Shown one piece after another: positions 1 to 8,830 of a stretch of DNA of 64,000 bases (positions are counted from its first letter, which is position 1; every line of letters starts with the position of its first letter). A program made the translations under genes and the position numbers. The DNA is taken from the NCBI GenBank assembly GCA_949316235.1, contig OX438755.1, positions 18,676,151 through 18,740,150 on the forward strand, in the 5' to 3' direction. Below the pieces are notes generated by a model. The model was not told where the DNA came from and made no database searches. It was given only the letters and a program-made list of their open reading frames with translations. The stretch comes from Oegoconia quadripuncta. Lineage: Eukaryota; Arthropoda; Insecta; Lepidoptera; Autostichidae.

Positions 1-112
1 TGACAACCGGAACACAACAATGCTATTAACAAATGCTTGGCGGCAGATTTAGATAAGATGGTGGTAGCTAGCCAGGCGGATATTTAAAATGCCCTAACAC
101 CAACCAAACCGA
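1..112 (-). mobile_element. SINE-A fragment cut by window edge
   Basis: Reverse complement of the middle of SINE-A: it has the GGCGGCAGATTTAGATAAG block, the AGCTAGCCAGGCGG block and the CCAACCAAACCG block in the usual order. It runs into a short GACC-rich stretch to about position 134. The poly(A) side lies outside the window. Confidence 0.8.
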
Positions 113-413
113 CCGACCAACTGACCGACCGATATTCCACTGCTTTTAACATTATTTTAACCCTTTTGCCCAAGGAAGGAGGGTATACTTTCGAGTGTAT
201 GTATGTCCATTCCTTTGGCGCACCTGTAGCCTAAACGACTTGACCGATTTCGAAGTGCATGGCGTCGTTAGATTCGTCTTGGTACCCGGAGTGCCATAGG
301 ATACATTTTATGGTACAAAATCCAACATGGCGTCCGCAAAATATTAAACATGCTGTCGGGTTTTTTGGTGTTTGATATAGTTATTAACAATCATCATTCA
401 TCTGTCACATATA
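113..413. other. No gene seen
   Basis: AT-rich sequence with a short GACC tract at its left edge. I see no long reading frame and no repeat that I can match elsewhere in the window. Confidence 0.5.
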
Positions 414-690
414 ACGACCTGTTTGGTGTGGTGGTTAGCAAATCTGACCACTATACCAAAAGGTTGCGGGTTTGAATCCCGCTAGGGGCATAGGTTTGTG
501 TGATGAATACGGAAATTTGTGCCCGAGTTATGGATGTTATCATGTATAATAAGTAGATATTTATTTCCAAAACAAAAATGTATTTGTGTAGTTTATCAAC
601 CATCTGGTATCCATAATACAAGCCTATTTGCTTAATGTGGAACTAGATGGCGCTGTGTGTATGTGCAAAGATATTTATTATTTTTATTAA
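414..690 (+). mobile_element. SINE-B, near full length
   Basis: A tRNA-like head begins at GACCTGTTTGGTGTGGTGG and carries a B-box-like GGTTTGAATCC. The body continues with CCGCTAGGGGCAT, GATGAATACGG and GAACTAGATGGCGCTGTGTG, and ends in a TATTTATTATTTTTATT tail. The other SINE-B copies (24.6, 32.1, 35.0, 42.0, 53.8 and 60.3 kb) have the same order. Confidence 0.85.
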
Positions 691-704
691 TACTACGTTA
701 CAAA

Positions 705-1042
705 ATAACTAATGTAAATCATAGTTGCGAAGTTGGATACTGCGATGTACTTTACTGAGAAAGTATACTACTACCGCGTACGCTGTCGCGAAAATTCTTT
801 ACAGTGATGTACGTTACTGTAAAAGCTTACTATTGCGACATTGCCAAGATTGTTGCTTACCGGAGGACTAAGATAAGAAGAGCTAGCCAAGCGAAAGATT
901 AGAAATGCTCTAACACCAATCAAACCGAGTATTAAACATATATCCTAGCAGTAATGAATTTTCGCGACAACGTACTTCGCAATGGTAAACTTTCGCAGTA
1001 ACGTACATCGCAGTAAAGAGTTTCGCAACTATGATTTACACT
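705..1042. repeat. Inverted-repeat element with SINE-A debris in its centre
   Basis: The left arm (about 715-801) and right arm (about 948-1035) are inverted copies sharing GTAAATCATAGTTGCGAA and TGTCGCGAAAATTC. The ACTGCGATGTACTTTACTG-type motif recurs inside the left arm at about 801-840, so the arm is itself sub-repetitive. A degraded SINE-A piece lies between the arms. This suggests a MITE-like DNA element. The termini and target duplication are not clear. Confidence 0.6.
868..942 (-). mobile_element. SINE-A fragment
   Basis: Short reverse-complement SINE-A piece (AGATAAGAAG, AGCTAGCCAAGCG, CACCAATCAAACCGAGTA) inside the inverted-repeat element. Confidence 0.65.
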
Positions 1043-1278
1043 CCAAAATAACTAGTATTTCTAAATATCTTCAACTACATTACTATCAAAAAGTGATCAC
1101 GACATAATAGCGCTTTAAGAGTTGAAAATTAATAGTTTTCCTAAATGTGATTATTCGTTAACGAATCAAATCGCTCACTTAGAGCTTAATTAAATACTAC
1201 TCGAAAATATTTTTACTTAATTTTATCATACAACTTTATGGCGATTAACATAAGACACCTCTGTAAAATATCATCTAA

Positions 1279-1545
1279 GTTTTTTTTATGATGACTGGAT
1301 TCGCGTTTGACCACAATCTCACCTGATGGAAAATGACGATGTGGTCGAAGATGGAGCACGCGATCCCAGTAACTGCCTATTCACTCTGCTCTTGAAGATC
1401 CCAAGGTTGTAGGATTCAAGAAAGACTGACGCCGGAAGGGAGTTCCATGCCTTGGCTGTTCGGTTACATTCAAAGATGGCGAAATTATGAGTGGGACGCA
1501 TGGATGTGTACAAAATAGTTTGAAACCACTCCTTTTATGTAAACT
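1279..1545 (-). pseudogene. nLTR-1 reverse transcriptase 3' end (5'-truncated)
   Basis: Minus-strand remnant of the last part of a non-LTR retrotransposon ORF2, closing with a short A-rich tail (TTTTTTTATG on the plus strand at 1280). The frame reads AKAWNSLPASVFLESYN and then GIFKSRVNRQLLG before a stop. This is the C-terminal 'thumb' style found after the palm domain in CR1/jockey-like reverse transcriptases. All catalytic parts are missing, which fits ordinary 5' truncation at insertion. Other copies of the same tail lie at 3.9, 18.7, 24.0, 32.5, 40.0 and 54.9 kb. Confidence 0.75.
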
Positions 1546-1884
1546 TTGAATTCGCCGAGTGCTTTTGAGACTGTCTTTTAAAGATAAAAATACTGTTGAC
1601 CTACATAATAGTTCCCACTACACAGTTATAAAAAAAAAATCAAATCTGCAATCTGTCAGCGGTCGGATTACAATGATTTAAATCTTCGATTTCATTTAAC
1701 TCAAAAACATCATGCCAATGTGAAAGTACAACTACATTTCGGCGTAAGAATTCACAAAGTGAATTCCCTTCAGCTTACCTATAACAAAATTATAATACAT
1801 TTAAGACATTGTAAACTGGATAATTCTGCTTTGAACCAGTCCTTAACAGTAAATATTCAGTAATAGTATTTGGTTATTGGTATT
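1546..1884. other. No gene seen
   Basis: AT-rich stretch between two retrotransposon remnants. No reading frame or repeat is recognised. Confidence 0.5.
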
Positions 1885-2475
1885 TCGAGCACACATGCTT
1901 AATTTTATAAGTACATAGGATACACTTAAAATTATCAGATTTTACATCTTTTATGCTACTGCTTGTTCAAAAGGAAATATTTTCCTGAGAAGAACAAGCA
2001 AGAAACTCGAGGGGTTGCTATTTTTAGAAACATTTTATATTACAAATCGCTTTTTAAATTTCATTATTAATTAGCCCGGCATGCGAACGAGCTGGTTATA
2101 TCCAAGGATGTTTATCATCTAAATAGTTTGATATTTTATAATATGCTTTATTAATAAGTTTCTGTTTTATAGTATCTTTAAATTAATTGAAAGGAAGATT
2201 TTGTACGTCAATAGGAACCTTATTGACAAAACGTATTAATAGCTATGCAAATTTATCTATATTTCTTGTACTGACATCATGTTTATCACATTTTTTTCTA
2301 AATAATGCTAAATTTGTTTTGACATATATTAGATTTTCAAAAATGTACTGACACGAAAAGGTTAGAATATTATTCTCTTTAAACTTATCGCTAAGTGACA
2401 CTGCAGGTCTCAATTGATAAATTTCGCGAACATTTAAATTATTTTGAAACTTTAATTTCAGTTCTAAGCCTCGTT
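1885..2475 (-). pseudogene. nLTR-2 reverse transcriptase C-terminal remnant
   Basis: Read on the minus strand, degraded frames give SLSDKFKENNILTFSCQYI, then NLIYVKTNLALF, then NKVPIDVQNLPF and a run like AYYKISNYLDDKHPW. These appear in the same order in the other nLTR-2 copies. The 3' untranslated part (1900-2060) has the family's AAGAACAAGCAAGAAACTC block. Stops and frameshifts break the frame. It is a non-LTR element end of the CR1/jockey-like type, and the exact clade is not assigned. Confidence 0.75.
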
Positions 2476-3094
2476 AAAATTAAAGTGAAAAAAAAAACAA
2501 CTTTAATTTAGTCTGCTACACTCTCGTGTTATGCGTTTGACAGTGTTATGTATGTGTCCACTCCTTGTTCGGACATGCAGTAGGTGCAATTTATACTCCG
2601 CTCTGTATCACAGAGCATACAGGGTTAACAGTAATTAATGAATAACCTATCCTTCACTGATACGGAGCACTAAGTCCGTTCTAAAATATAATTTTATGTC
2701 CAGTAAAAGTCTTACATACGATTTTCAAAAAAAAAAATATTTCATTTTTGATTTGTGCAAAAATAGACACATTTTAATTTTTTGAGCGGCCTTTTTTTTT
2801 CTTTCGAGAAACAGAACTTCCTCAGTCTTTTGCACAACAGTTTTTCTCCAGTGGTGGCGCCCCGTGGGTTGCATCAATGATACGACATAATGCTCGCTGC
2901 AGCTGATCACGGCGAGCTCGGATGAACCATTGGTAGTTGATGAAACATTGGAACACGCCGAGTTACCGGTTTTCCTCTTAAAGCGCTTATGGGAACAACC
3001 ACGGGGTATTCAATGGATAGAAATTCCATATAACTCAGGCTCTCCCTCAGGAGTCTGAGCATCTTTTAAAGATTCCACGCGTCAACAAAAAAGG
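2476..3094. other. No gene seen
   Basis: Includes a weak inverted motif around 2600 and a higher-GC patch at 2860-3000. The short minus-strand frame at 2725-2910 is low complexity (poly-A/K) and does not look coding. Confidence 0.5.
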
Positions 3095-3403
3095 TTTTTT
3101 TTTATCTACAACGGGTTAGCACTTGACCTCAATTACTCCTGATGTTAAATGAAGATGAGGCCGAAGGTGGAAGCGTACTGACCCGGAAACCCCATCTTAT
3201 TTGGGGGGCACATCTTATCTCTGACAACCGGAACACAACAATTGCTGATAGATTTAGATAAGATGCTGGTAGTTAGCCTGGCGGTCATTTAATATGCCCT
3301 ACCACCAACCAAACCGAGTACTAAATGTACCCCGCTGGGGATCGAACCCGCGACCTCCGAAACGTAAACCCAATGTTGTTTATATTGAGCCACGGAGGCG
3401 GTT
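3095..3403 (-). mobile_element. SINE-A, full length
   Basis: Complete reverse copy. It starts with a poly(T) (the element's poly(A) tail), then CTACAACGGGTTAGCACTTG, the ACCGGAACACAACAA block, the CTACCACCAACCAAACC block and the tRNA-like head. The head contains GGGATCGAACCCGCGACC (a B-box in reverse) and ends in GAGCCACGGAGGCGG. It serves as a reference copy for this family in the window. Confidence 0.85.
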
Positions 3404-3777
3404 AAAGGTGCCCAATCCATACGAAACATACTTTACTAGTTGAAACGTATATTTTATTTATTGCGTTCTCCTGGGAATTAGACTTTAGTTGCCTGAATAT
3501 CTGAGTCTAGTCCAATTTTAGATTCACCTTGCATGACCGAATGTTAAAGATAATTCTTAAAATTCTCTCCCAAAATAGTACCAACCTACTCCACTCCATT
3601 TGTAAACATGTAATAAAAATATCTCAATTTAGTGGTGAGTAGGTATTTATTTGCAAAATACGAGACGAGGTCGCTACATGGTGACAGGCGAAAGTGAATA
3701 TTTCCTCGTAAATAATCAAAGAAAACTTGATTTTTCACCTGCTATCACACTAGATATTTCTAGATTCGAGTTGCCTT
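3404..3777. other. No gene seen
   Basis: Unassigned AT-rich sequence between a SINE-A and a repeat A copy. Confidence 0.5.
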
Positions 3778-3902
3778 TTAAGAGGGTTTATTCCGTCCAA
3801 TGGCACCCTCATTGGATAAATTAAGATTTCTTTTTAAATACAGAATAAATAAAAAAAATCGCTTGACCTGCACTCGAGAAGCCTAAAAGCCTATTATAAA
3901 AA
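3778..3902 (-). repeat. Repeat A copy
   Basis: Dispersed repeat about 170-180 bp long. On the plus strand here it reads AAGAGGGTTTATTCCGTCC, CCTCATTGGATAAATTAAG and CACTCGAGAAGCCTAAAAGC. Other copies lie at 4.1/4.9, 8.4/8.8, 10.8, 19.9, 38.8/39.3 and 46.6 kb. No coding content is seen. It may be a MITE or a SINE body. Confidence 0.75.
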
Positions 3903-3904
3903 TT

Positions 3905-4100
3905 ACCTAAATAACTTTAATTATGCATTACCTCCGTCTGTGTTTCCAATCGCATATAACCCGCAGCTCTTTAAAGTCAGGTTAAATAGGCATCTTCTGG
4001 GAAAGCTCGTTCCATCGTAGACCTTATCTCGACATTAGTCCAGATTAAGGTCAAGAGCGATCCCATTCTAATTAAAAAAAAAAAAAAAAAAAAAATATCA
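3905..4100 (+). pseudogene. nLTR-1-like retrotransposon 3' end with poly(A)
   Basis: Plus-strand frame PSVFPIAYNPQLFKVRLNRH followed by LLGKLVPS and a stop, then about 90 bases of untranslated sequence and an A-run at 4074-4095. The peptide is a divergent relative of the nLTR-1 tail (SLPASVFPDTYNLGIFKSRV at 18.9 kb). It is strongly 5'-truncated. Confidence 0.7.
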
Positions 4101-4224
4101 AATAAATGGTTAAAAAATCCACAATTAAATTTATAATCGTGAATTCTGGACAATAACCCTCATGAAAGCTATTAAGGTATTATTTGTACTTAGCTTATCT
4201 GCTGCTGCACCCTGGTCACAGCGA

Positions 4225-4611
4225 CTTTTCTTCAATTTAAGAGCTATGCTCTTGTCGGTGGAGTAATGATCACGTCTCTCTACTTTCCGCCCTCGTTTTA
4301 ACCTCTTGGTACGACACGACATTCACCTTTTCTTTCACTTGGTCAAAGTAATTACGCCTAGGTCTTCCCCTACCACTCTTTCCTTCAATCTTTCCCTCAA
4401 TTATGTTCTTCAAAAAAATATCGTGTCGTATCAAGTGACCTATTATCTTTCCTCTTCGGTTCTCAACTGTGGCTAACAGGCATCTCTTCTCCTTTACCAT
4501 CATTAACACCTCTTCATTTGTTCTCTTCTCGGTCCAGCTTATTCCCTCCATTCGTCTCCAGCACCACATCTCGAATGCCTCTAACCTTTCCCTATCCTTT
4601 TCACTTTTCAC
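4225..4611 (-). pseudogene. nLTR-3 reverse transcriptase C-terminal remnant
   Basis: Minus-strand frame of about 113 codons that is open here: DRERLEAFEMWCWRRMEGIS, then TNEEVLMMVKEKRCLL, IIGHLIRHDIF, and IIEGKIEGKSGRGRPRRNYF. The LEAFEMWCWRRM...GHLIRHD...EGK..GRGRPR pattern is the extreme C-terminus of the common insect 'endonuclease-reverse transcriptase' proteins (RTE-like). The polymerase core is absent. The same tail, ending in the CCGACAAGAGCATAGCTC block, recurs at 22.4-22.8 and 26.6-27.3 kb. Confidence 0.75.
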
Positions 4612-4639
4612 TTATCACAGCGACTATTTTGATTTATTA

Positions 4640-4862
4640 TGTACTAGCATTCCGCCCGCGGCTTCGCCTGCGTGGAATAACTTTATCGCGGAAATTTATT
4701 TATCCCGCGGAAATTACTCACTTTATCGATATAATATGTCTTAATCCAGGGTGTATTCACCTTTATACCAAGTTTCATCCAAATCCGTTCATCTGTTCAC
4801 CGTGATTGAACAACAAACAAACATTCAAACTTTCACATTTATAATATTAGTTAGATAGTTAG
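4640..4862 (+). repeat. Repeat C copy (retrotransposon 3' tail type)
   Basis: Begins TACTAGCATTCCGCCCGCGG, CTTCGCCTGCGTGGAATAAC, then TTTCATCCAAATCCGTTCAT, and ends TTCACATTTATAATATTAG. Related copies lie at 6.8, 55.3 and 62.1 kb. Non-coding. It is usually a tail of a non-LTR element in Lepidoptera, as far as I recall. Confidence 0.7.
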
Positions 4863-5105
4863 GGTTAAAAAGAATTAGCTTTTAGGCTTCTCAACTACAG
4901 GTCAGATTGATTTTTTAGATTTATTCTGAATTTAAAAAGAATTCTTAATTTATCCAATGAGGGTTCCATTGTACGGAATAATCCCTCTTAAGAAATAAAT
5001 CTGAAAATCGTTAACTTCCAATCGTTTCTCAGATCGCGTACGTAACTAACTACAAAATTTAAGTTGGTCCTGCCGACGTTGTGCCCTGACAAGTCCTACT
5101 CTTTC

Positions 5106-5338
5106 TTTTATAAACAACGGGTTAGCACTTGACCTCAATCACACCTGATGTTGATTGAAGATGAGGCCGAAGGTGGAACCCCCTCTTATTTGGGGGACTG
5201 GCTATCTTATCTCTGACAACCGGAACTCAACAATGCTATTAACATTGCAGTTTAGCGGCAGATTTAGATAAGATGGTGGTAGCTAGCCAGGCGGACATTT
5301 AATATGCCCTACCACCAACCAAAACCTCGTACTTCAAG
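5106..5338 (-). mobile_element. SINE-A lacking its tRNA-like head
   Basis: Reverse copy from the poly(T)/ACGGGTTAGCACTTG end through the CCAACCAAAACC block. It stops before the tRNA-derived head, so it is 5'-truncated. Confidence 0.8.
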
Positions 5339-5734
5339 ATCTTTTTTTATTATGTAAACTGTTTGTATATTATTTTTAATACTCGTATGAAGGCAGGGTT
5401 CACATTTTACTAAAGAGCCGCGACCTTTGCTGATGTATTTATGCCAGAAATTTGTAGCGCCCCAGTTATTCACTAGAAGAGCGAAATAAATTACTGCATT
5501 TGTTACAACCCTGAGAATGTCACGGGAACTCAGGAACTTGGCTCATAAACAAATAATCTGCTTCATTACCTTTACGAGCCGTATTTTCATTGCGCCAAAA
5601 CTTTTGGCGAAACTGGCCAAGTTTTACAATAAATTCCAATTGCTGTATCTACAATAGACGGCTTTGAAATAATAGAACTGGGAAGGTGGCTGAGTAGATA
5701 GTGCCAGTTACATCTAGGGTTGCCATTATTACAT
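5339..5734. other. No gene seen
   Basis: AT-rich sequence with no recognised repeat and no convincing reading frame. Confidence 0.5.
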
Positions 5735-6066
5735 ACATACATAATGCCATGCTCGGCAATATCCAGTAAATTCTATTCTTATTTTTCTTTGTCGAATCAT
5801 AAATTTTTATTTCAAAATTATTCCACTGACCAAGATACTTACATACTTGTACAGAAACAACAAATTTAATTTAATTTAATCATAAATTTAACAATTATTC
5901 CAAATTGTATTTGTATTGGCTTATTTAAAAAGAGCAACCCCTGAGTTTCTTGCTCGTTCTTCTCTGGGGAGACTGTATAGTGAAAGAGTGATAACTGTAT
6001 GTCATGACGATTTCAAATGTTATTCTTATAACTTACGAAATAAAACATTTTTGATTTTGTTTTTGA
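5735..6066 (+). mobile_element. nLTR-2 3' untranslated tail
   Basis: Shares with the 30-kb copy the CGGCAATATCCAGTA block, the GAGTTTCTTGCTCGTTCTTC block and the ending GTGATAACTGTATGTCATGA through AACATTTTTGATTTT. Only the untranslated end is present. No reverse transcriptase frame remains. Confidence 0.7.
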
Positions 6067-6787
6067 TTTTAACCTTACTTTAACCTTTCTATAACCTGAT
6101 TAAATTATTTAACATTATATGTAGTATGTATTGTAAAGCATGATATTTAGATAGTAAATTGAATAAGTTAATTAAAAAAAAAATGACAACGTGTGTACAC
6201 TTGGAAATATAGGGTTTGGTGTAACTAAAATATTAAGCAAAGACAGCTGCAAATGTAAAACCCAAATTCCACACACAATAAAGTTATGATTTAATTTCTC
6301 ACCTTCCTCTATTTTTCATTTTTAGTAAAACATAAGTGTCTACTAATCATTTTTAAAATTGCGATAAATGCCGTACTCAAAAATGGCGTGGAGGATAGAT
6401 GCTTTATCAGGAGATGGGGCATCTATCCTCCGCCCTAGTCAGGGGTAAAGTGTTAAAGTTACAATACTCAAATTTGGACAGAATACATAATGGCATGCAA
6501 ACATATTATTCCATTGTTAGATACCTTAAATTTATACGTATTTCAATGTAAGGCATATATCGTCCGAGCCGTATTTACTCGAAAGTCATCTATCCTCTAC
6601 TGGGCACATATCCCCAAATTTCAATTTTCATAACTCTAAAATTCATATGTTCCTGAAAAGATTCTATAACGCTTTTGTAGCTGACTGACCGATCTACCTT
6701 TGCCTGAAAATGACACTTCGCTATTGTTAATGGGTTTTGAGCAAGAGAGCGAATACAAAAAGTGTAGCACCTATCCGGGAGTTACCC
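6067..6787. other. No gene seen; contains one hairpin
   Basis: Mostly unassigned. At 6391-6433 GGAGGATAGATGC is followed 17 bp later by its near-complement CATCTATCCTCC, and a third half-copy (CATCTATCCTC) lies at about 6587. Confidence 0.5.
6391..6433. repeat. Short inverted repeat (12-13 bp arms)
   Basis: GGAGGATAGATG and CATCTATCCTCC form a perfect stem around a 17-18 nt loop. Function unknown. Confidence 0.6.
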
Positions 6788-6890
6788 TATTATACAAAAT
6801 TTCATCCAAATTCGTTCATCCGTGTCGCCGTGATTGATCCACAAACAAATAAAGAAACAAACATCCAATCTTTCGCATTTATAATATCGA
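6788..6890 (+). repeat. Repeat C fragment
   Basis: Carries only the distal part of repeat C: AATTTCATCCAAATTCGTTC, CGCCGTGATTGATCCACAAA and TTTCGCATTTATAATAT. Confidence 0.65.
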
Positions 6891-7399
6891 CCCTGGAAAG
6901 GCAACCTTGCTGATCCGCCATTTCGCCACTTTACAGGAGAGCAATTCAAAGTTTGAAAATTTCGAAAAAAAATCATATAAAATATATTTTTAGTCGGAAT
7001 AGCCTGAAAATTTGTAAATATCTATTAAAGAGTTTGTCATAGATACACTAAAAATAAAAGTAAAAAACTTTAGGCAAAAAAGTTAGGTGGCGGTTCAGCA
7101 ATAAATGCCCCGACCTCGGGCAAGGCTATACCTTTCTGATCAGACATTGTTCGATATTGAATCTATAGCTATTACTCTATTCGTTAAAATTTAATTGCAC
7201 TTGTAATTAGCTTAATTCCTATGCATCTATCCCTCTCCTACATGCATACTTTTGCATAAGGCTAGCGCACTCACTCGCTTAACTACGTGTTAGTTCTAAT
7301 GATGGACGGTCAATGCTAACCGCGTGTGCGTGCCTCGATTCAGATTATATTAATATTTTATGATTAATTCGCCATTTCCAACCCTATAAACTTTAACAA
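6891..7399. other. No gene seen
   Basis: Unassigned sequence. No coding or repeat signal that I can support. Confidence 0.5.
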
Positions 7400-7660
7400 A
7401 CCTGTGATAGCATCGGTGCAGTGTTTTTGGAGTGAATTTCGCCCCTAATTCGTGGTATCTTCGCGACCTGGCCAAGGGTCGCTCACAGCTGACGCTGCCC
7501 TGGATTATTGAAATCCGAGGGTTAAAGGGAAGATCAAGTAAGTGTGCATGTTCTTATCCTAGTTGCAGCTGTACTCTCTCCATTCCATATACACCCCGCA
7601 GCTGCCCCCGTTTGTTCCATCGAGTTATTTACAAGTGCAATTTAGTATAAACGATTCGCT
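7400..7660 (+). other. GC-richer unassigned segment with a splice-donor-like motif
   Basis: Noticeably richer in GC than its surroundings. A frame starting at 7432 (a non-AUG TTG or a GTG, depending on how it is read) is open for about 72 codons. AGATCAAGTAAGTGTG at about 7531 fits a splice donor. I do not recognise the peptide and it has no clear start, so I cannot tell a 5' exon or element leader from chance. Confidence 0.25.
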
Positions 7661-8145
7661 ATATTTCACCCTTAAAGATACAGTCCATTACCCCTGAGCT
7701 CGATGGTCTACGCATCTCATAAGTGATTCAACAGGCACGTAAAAAAAAGAAACTTCCGCAACCCCAAATGTGAGAGAATTACCTCCAGACATACTATAAG
7801 TTCATAATGTTGTGCACTCTTTGTTTGTGCTCCAAAAATATGATATAGTTAGATATAAAAGTTGTTGTCTAATAGCTAATGCAATACTTCAGCAGCCCAA
7901 GTTTTTTTGTAATCACCATTCTATTTTCAAAGCACCGAATTTTTTCTCGGTACCCTATCTGATCGACACCTCTCTAATGATACCTGTGAAAGCCGGTGAT
8001 GGATTACATGTTAGCGGTACGCGCCGAATCCCGTAGTTTTTTCAAACTGTGCTGTAGGCGTAAGTTCATTACGAACAGGGAGGCATAACCATATCTACCT
8101 TTCTTAAGTATCCATAGCCAGCAACTGTTGAATATTGTTGAATAT
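7661..8145. other. No gene seen
   Basis: Unassigned AT-rich stretch. Short frames here are not supported. Confidence 0.5.
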
Positions 8146-8380
8146 TGACGACCGATTGGTGTAGTGGATAGTGACCCTGTCAGCGAAACCAACGGTTGCG
8201 GTTTCGAATCCCGCGCGGGGTAAATGTTTGTGTGATGAATACAAACATTTATTCCCGAGTCATGGATGTATATGTAAATATGTATGTATGTTTATCCATT
8301 ATCTAGTTTCCATAGCACAAGCTTTGCTTAGTTTGGTGACTAGATGATTGGTGTAAGTGTCCGAAAAAAAATATATAGGT
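8146..8380 (+). mobile_element. SINE-C
   Basis: The tRNA-like head GACCGATTGGTGTAGTGG has a B-box-like GGTTTCGAATCCCGC. The body is TGTTTGTGTGATGAATAC, GGATGT, TCCATAGCACAAGCTTTGC and TGATTGGTGTAAGTGTCCG, followed by an A-rich end. The body shares blocks with SINE-B (GTGATGAATACGGACAT, GAGTTATGGATG), so the two families are related. It directly abuts a repeat A copy. Confidence 0.8.
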
Positions 8381-8384
8381 ATAG

Positions 8385-8830
8385 ACGACATAATCTTCAA
8401 ATTCTGGATAATAAACCTCATCAAAGCTCAACCTCAATCTCAGCCCGTAAACATCCATCCCACTGCAGGAATATATGCCTTCCCTCGTATAATGAGGGAG
8501 TATGGGCCATAGTCCGCCACGCTGGCCTGGCCAGGCATTAGAATTTTGTTTCTCAGGCATGGAAGTTTCCTCACGATGTTTTCCTTCACCGTTTAAGAGC
8601 AGTCGGATAAACGCACATAAGTAATTAAATTAAATTTAAAAACTCATTGGTACATGGCCTCCCTGGGAATCGAACCGTGACCTTCCAAATTGGGAGGCCG
8701 CGTCTTAACCGCTTAGCCACCGACGCTCGCTCATCAAAGCTATTTAAGTATTATTCATGCTTCTCGAGTGCAGGTGAGAGCAATTTTTTGATTTATTCTA
8801 TCTTTAAAAAGAAATAAACCGTCTTGACGT
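8385..8830 (+). repeat. Repeat A copy split by SINE-D
   Basis: The left part ends in TCATCAAAGCT (8418-8428) and the right part resumes with the same 11 bases (8731-8741), then TATTTAAGTATTATTCATGC and CTTCTCGAGTGCAGG. The perfect 11-bp target duplication flanks a reverse-oriented SINE-D. Confidence 0.8.
8429..8730 (-). mobile_element. SINE-D, full length, with 11-bp target duplication
   Basis: Reverse copy: CAGCCCGTAAACATCC, CCTTCCCTCGTATAATGAGG, CACGATGTTTTCCTTCACCG, GGGAATCGAACCGTGACC (reverse B-box) and CTTAACCGCTTAGCCACCG (tRNA-like head). It is inserted in repeat A between copies of TCATCAAAGCT. Confidence 0.85.

Larger units (their letters stand above)
4118..5000 (+). repeat. Repeat A copy split by an insertion
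   Basis: The left part (4118-4196) ends in TTAGCTT and the right part (4875-5000) resumes with TTAGCTT, giving a 7-bp target duplication. The right part continues with TTAGGCTTCTC and AATTTATCCAATGAGGG. The 678-bp insert (4197-4874) holds an nLTR-3 remnant and a repeat C copy. Confidence 0.65.

Noticed and set aside
1319..4611. Host gene built from the reverse transcriptase-like frames
   Set aside because: The frames belong to different retrotransposon families on different strands, each ending in its own poly(A).
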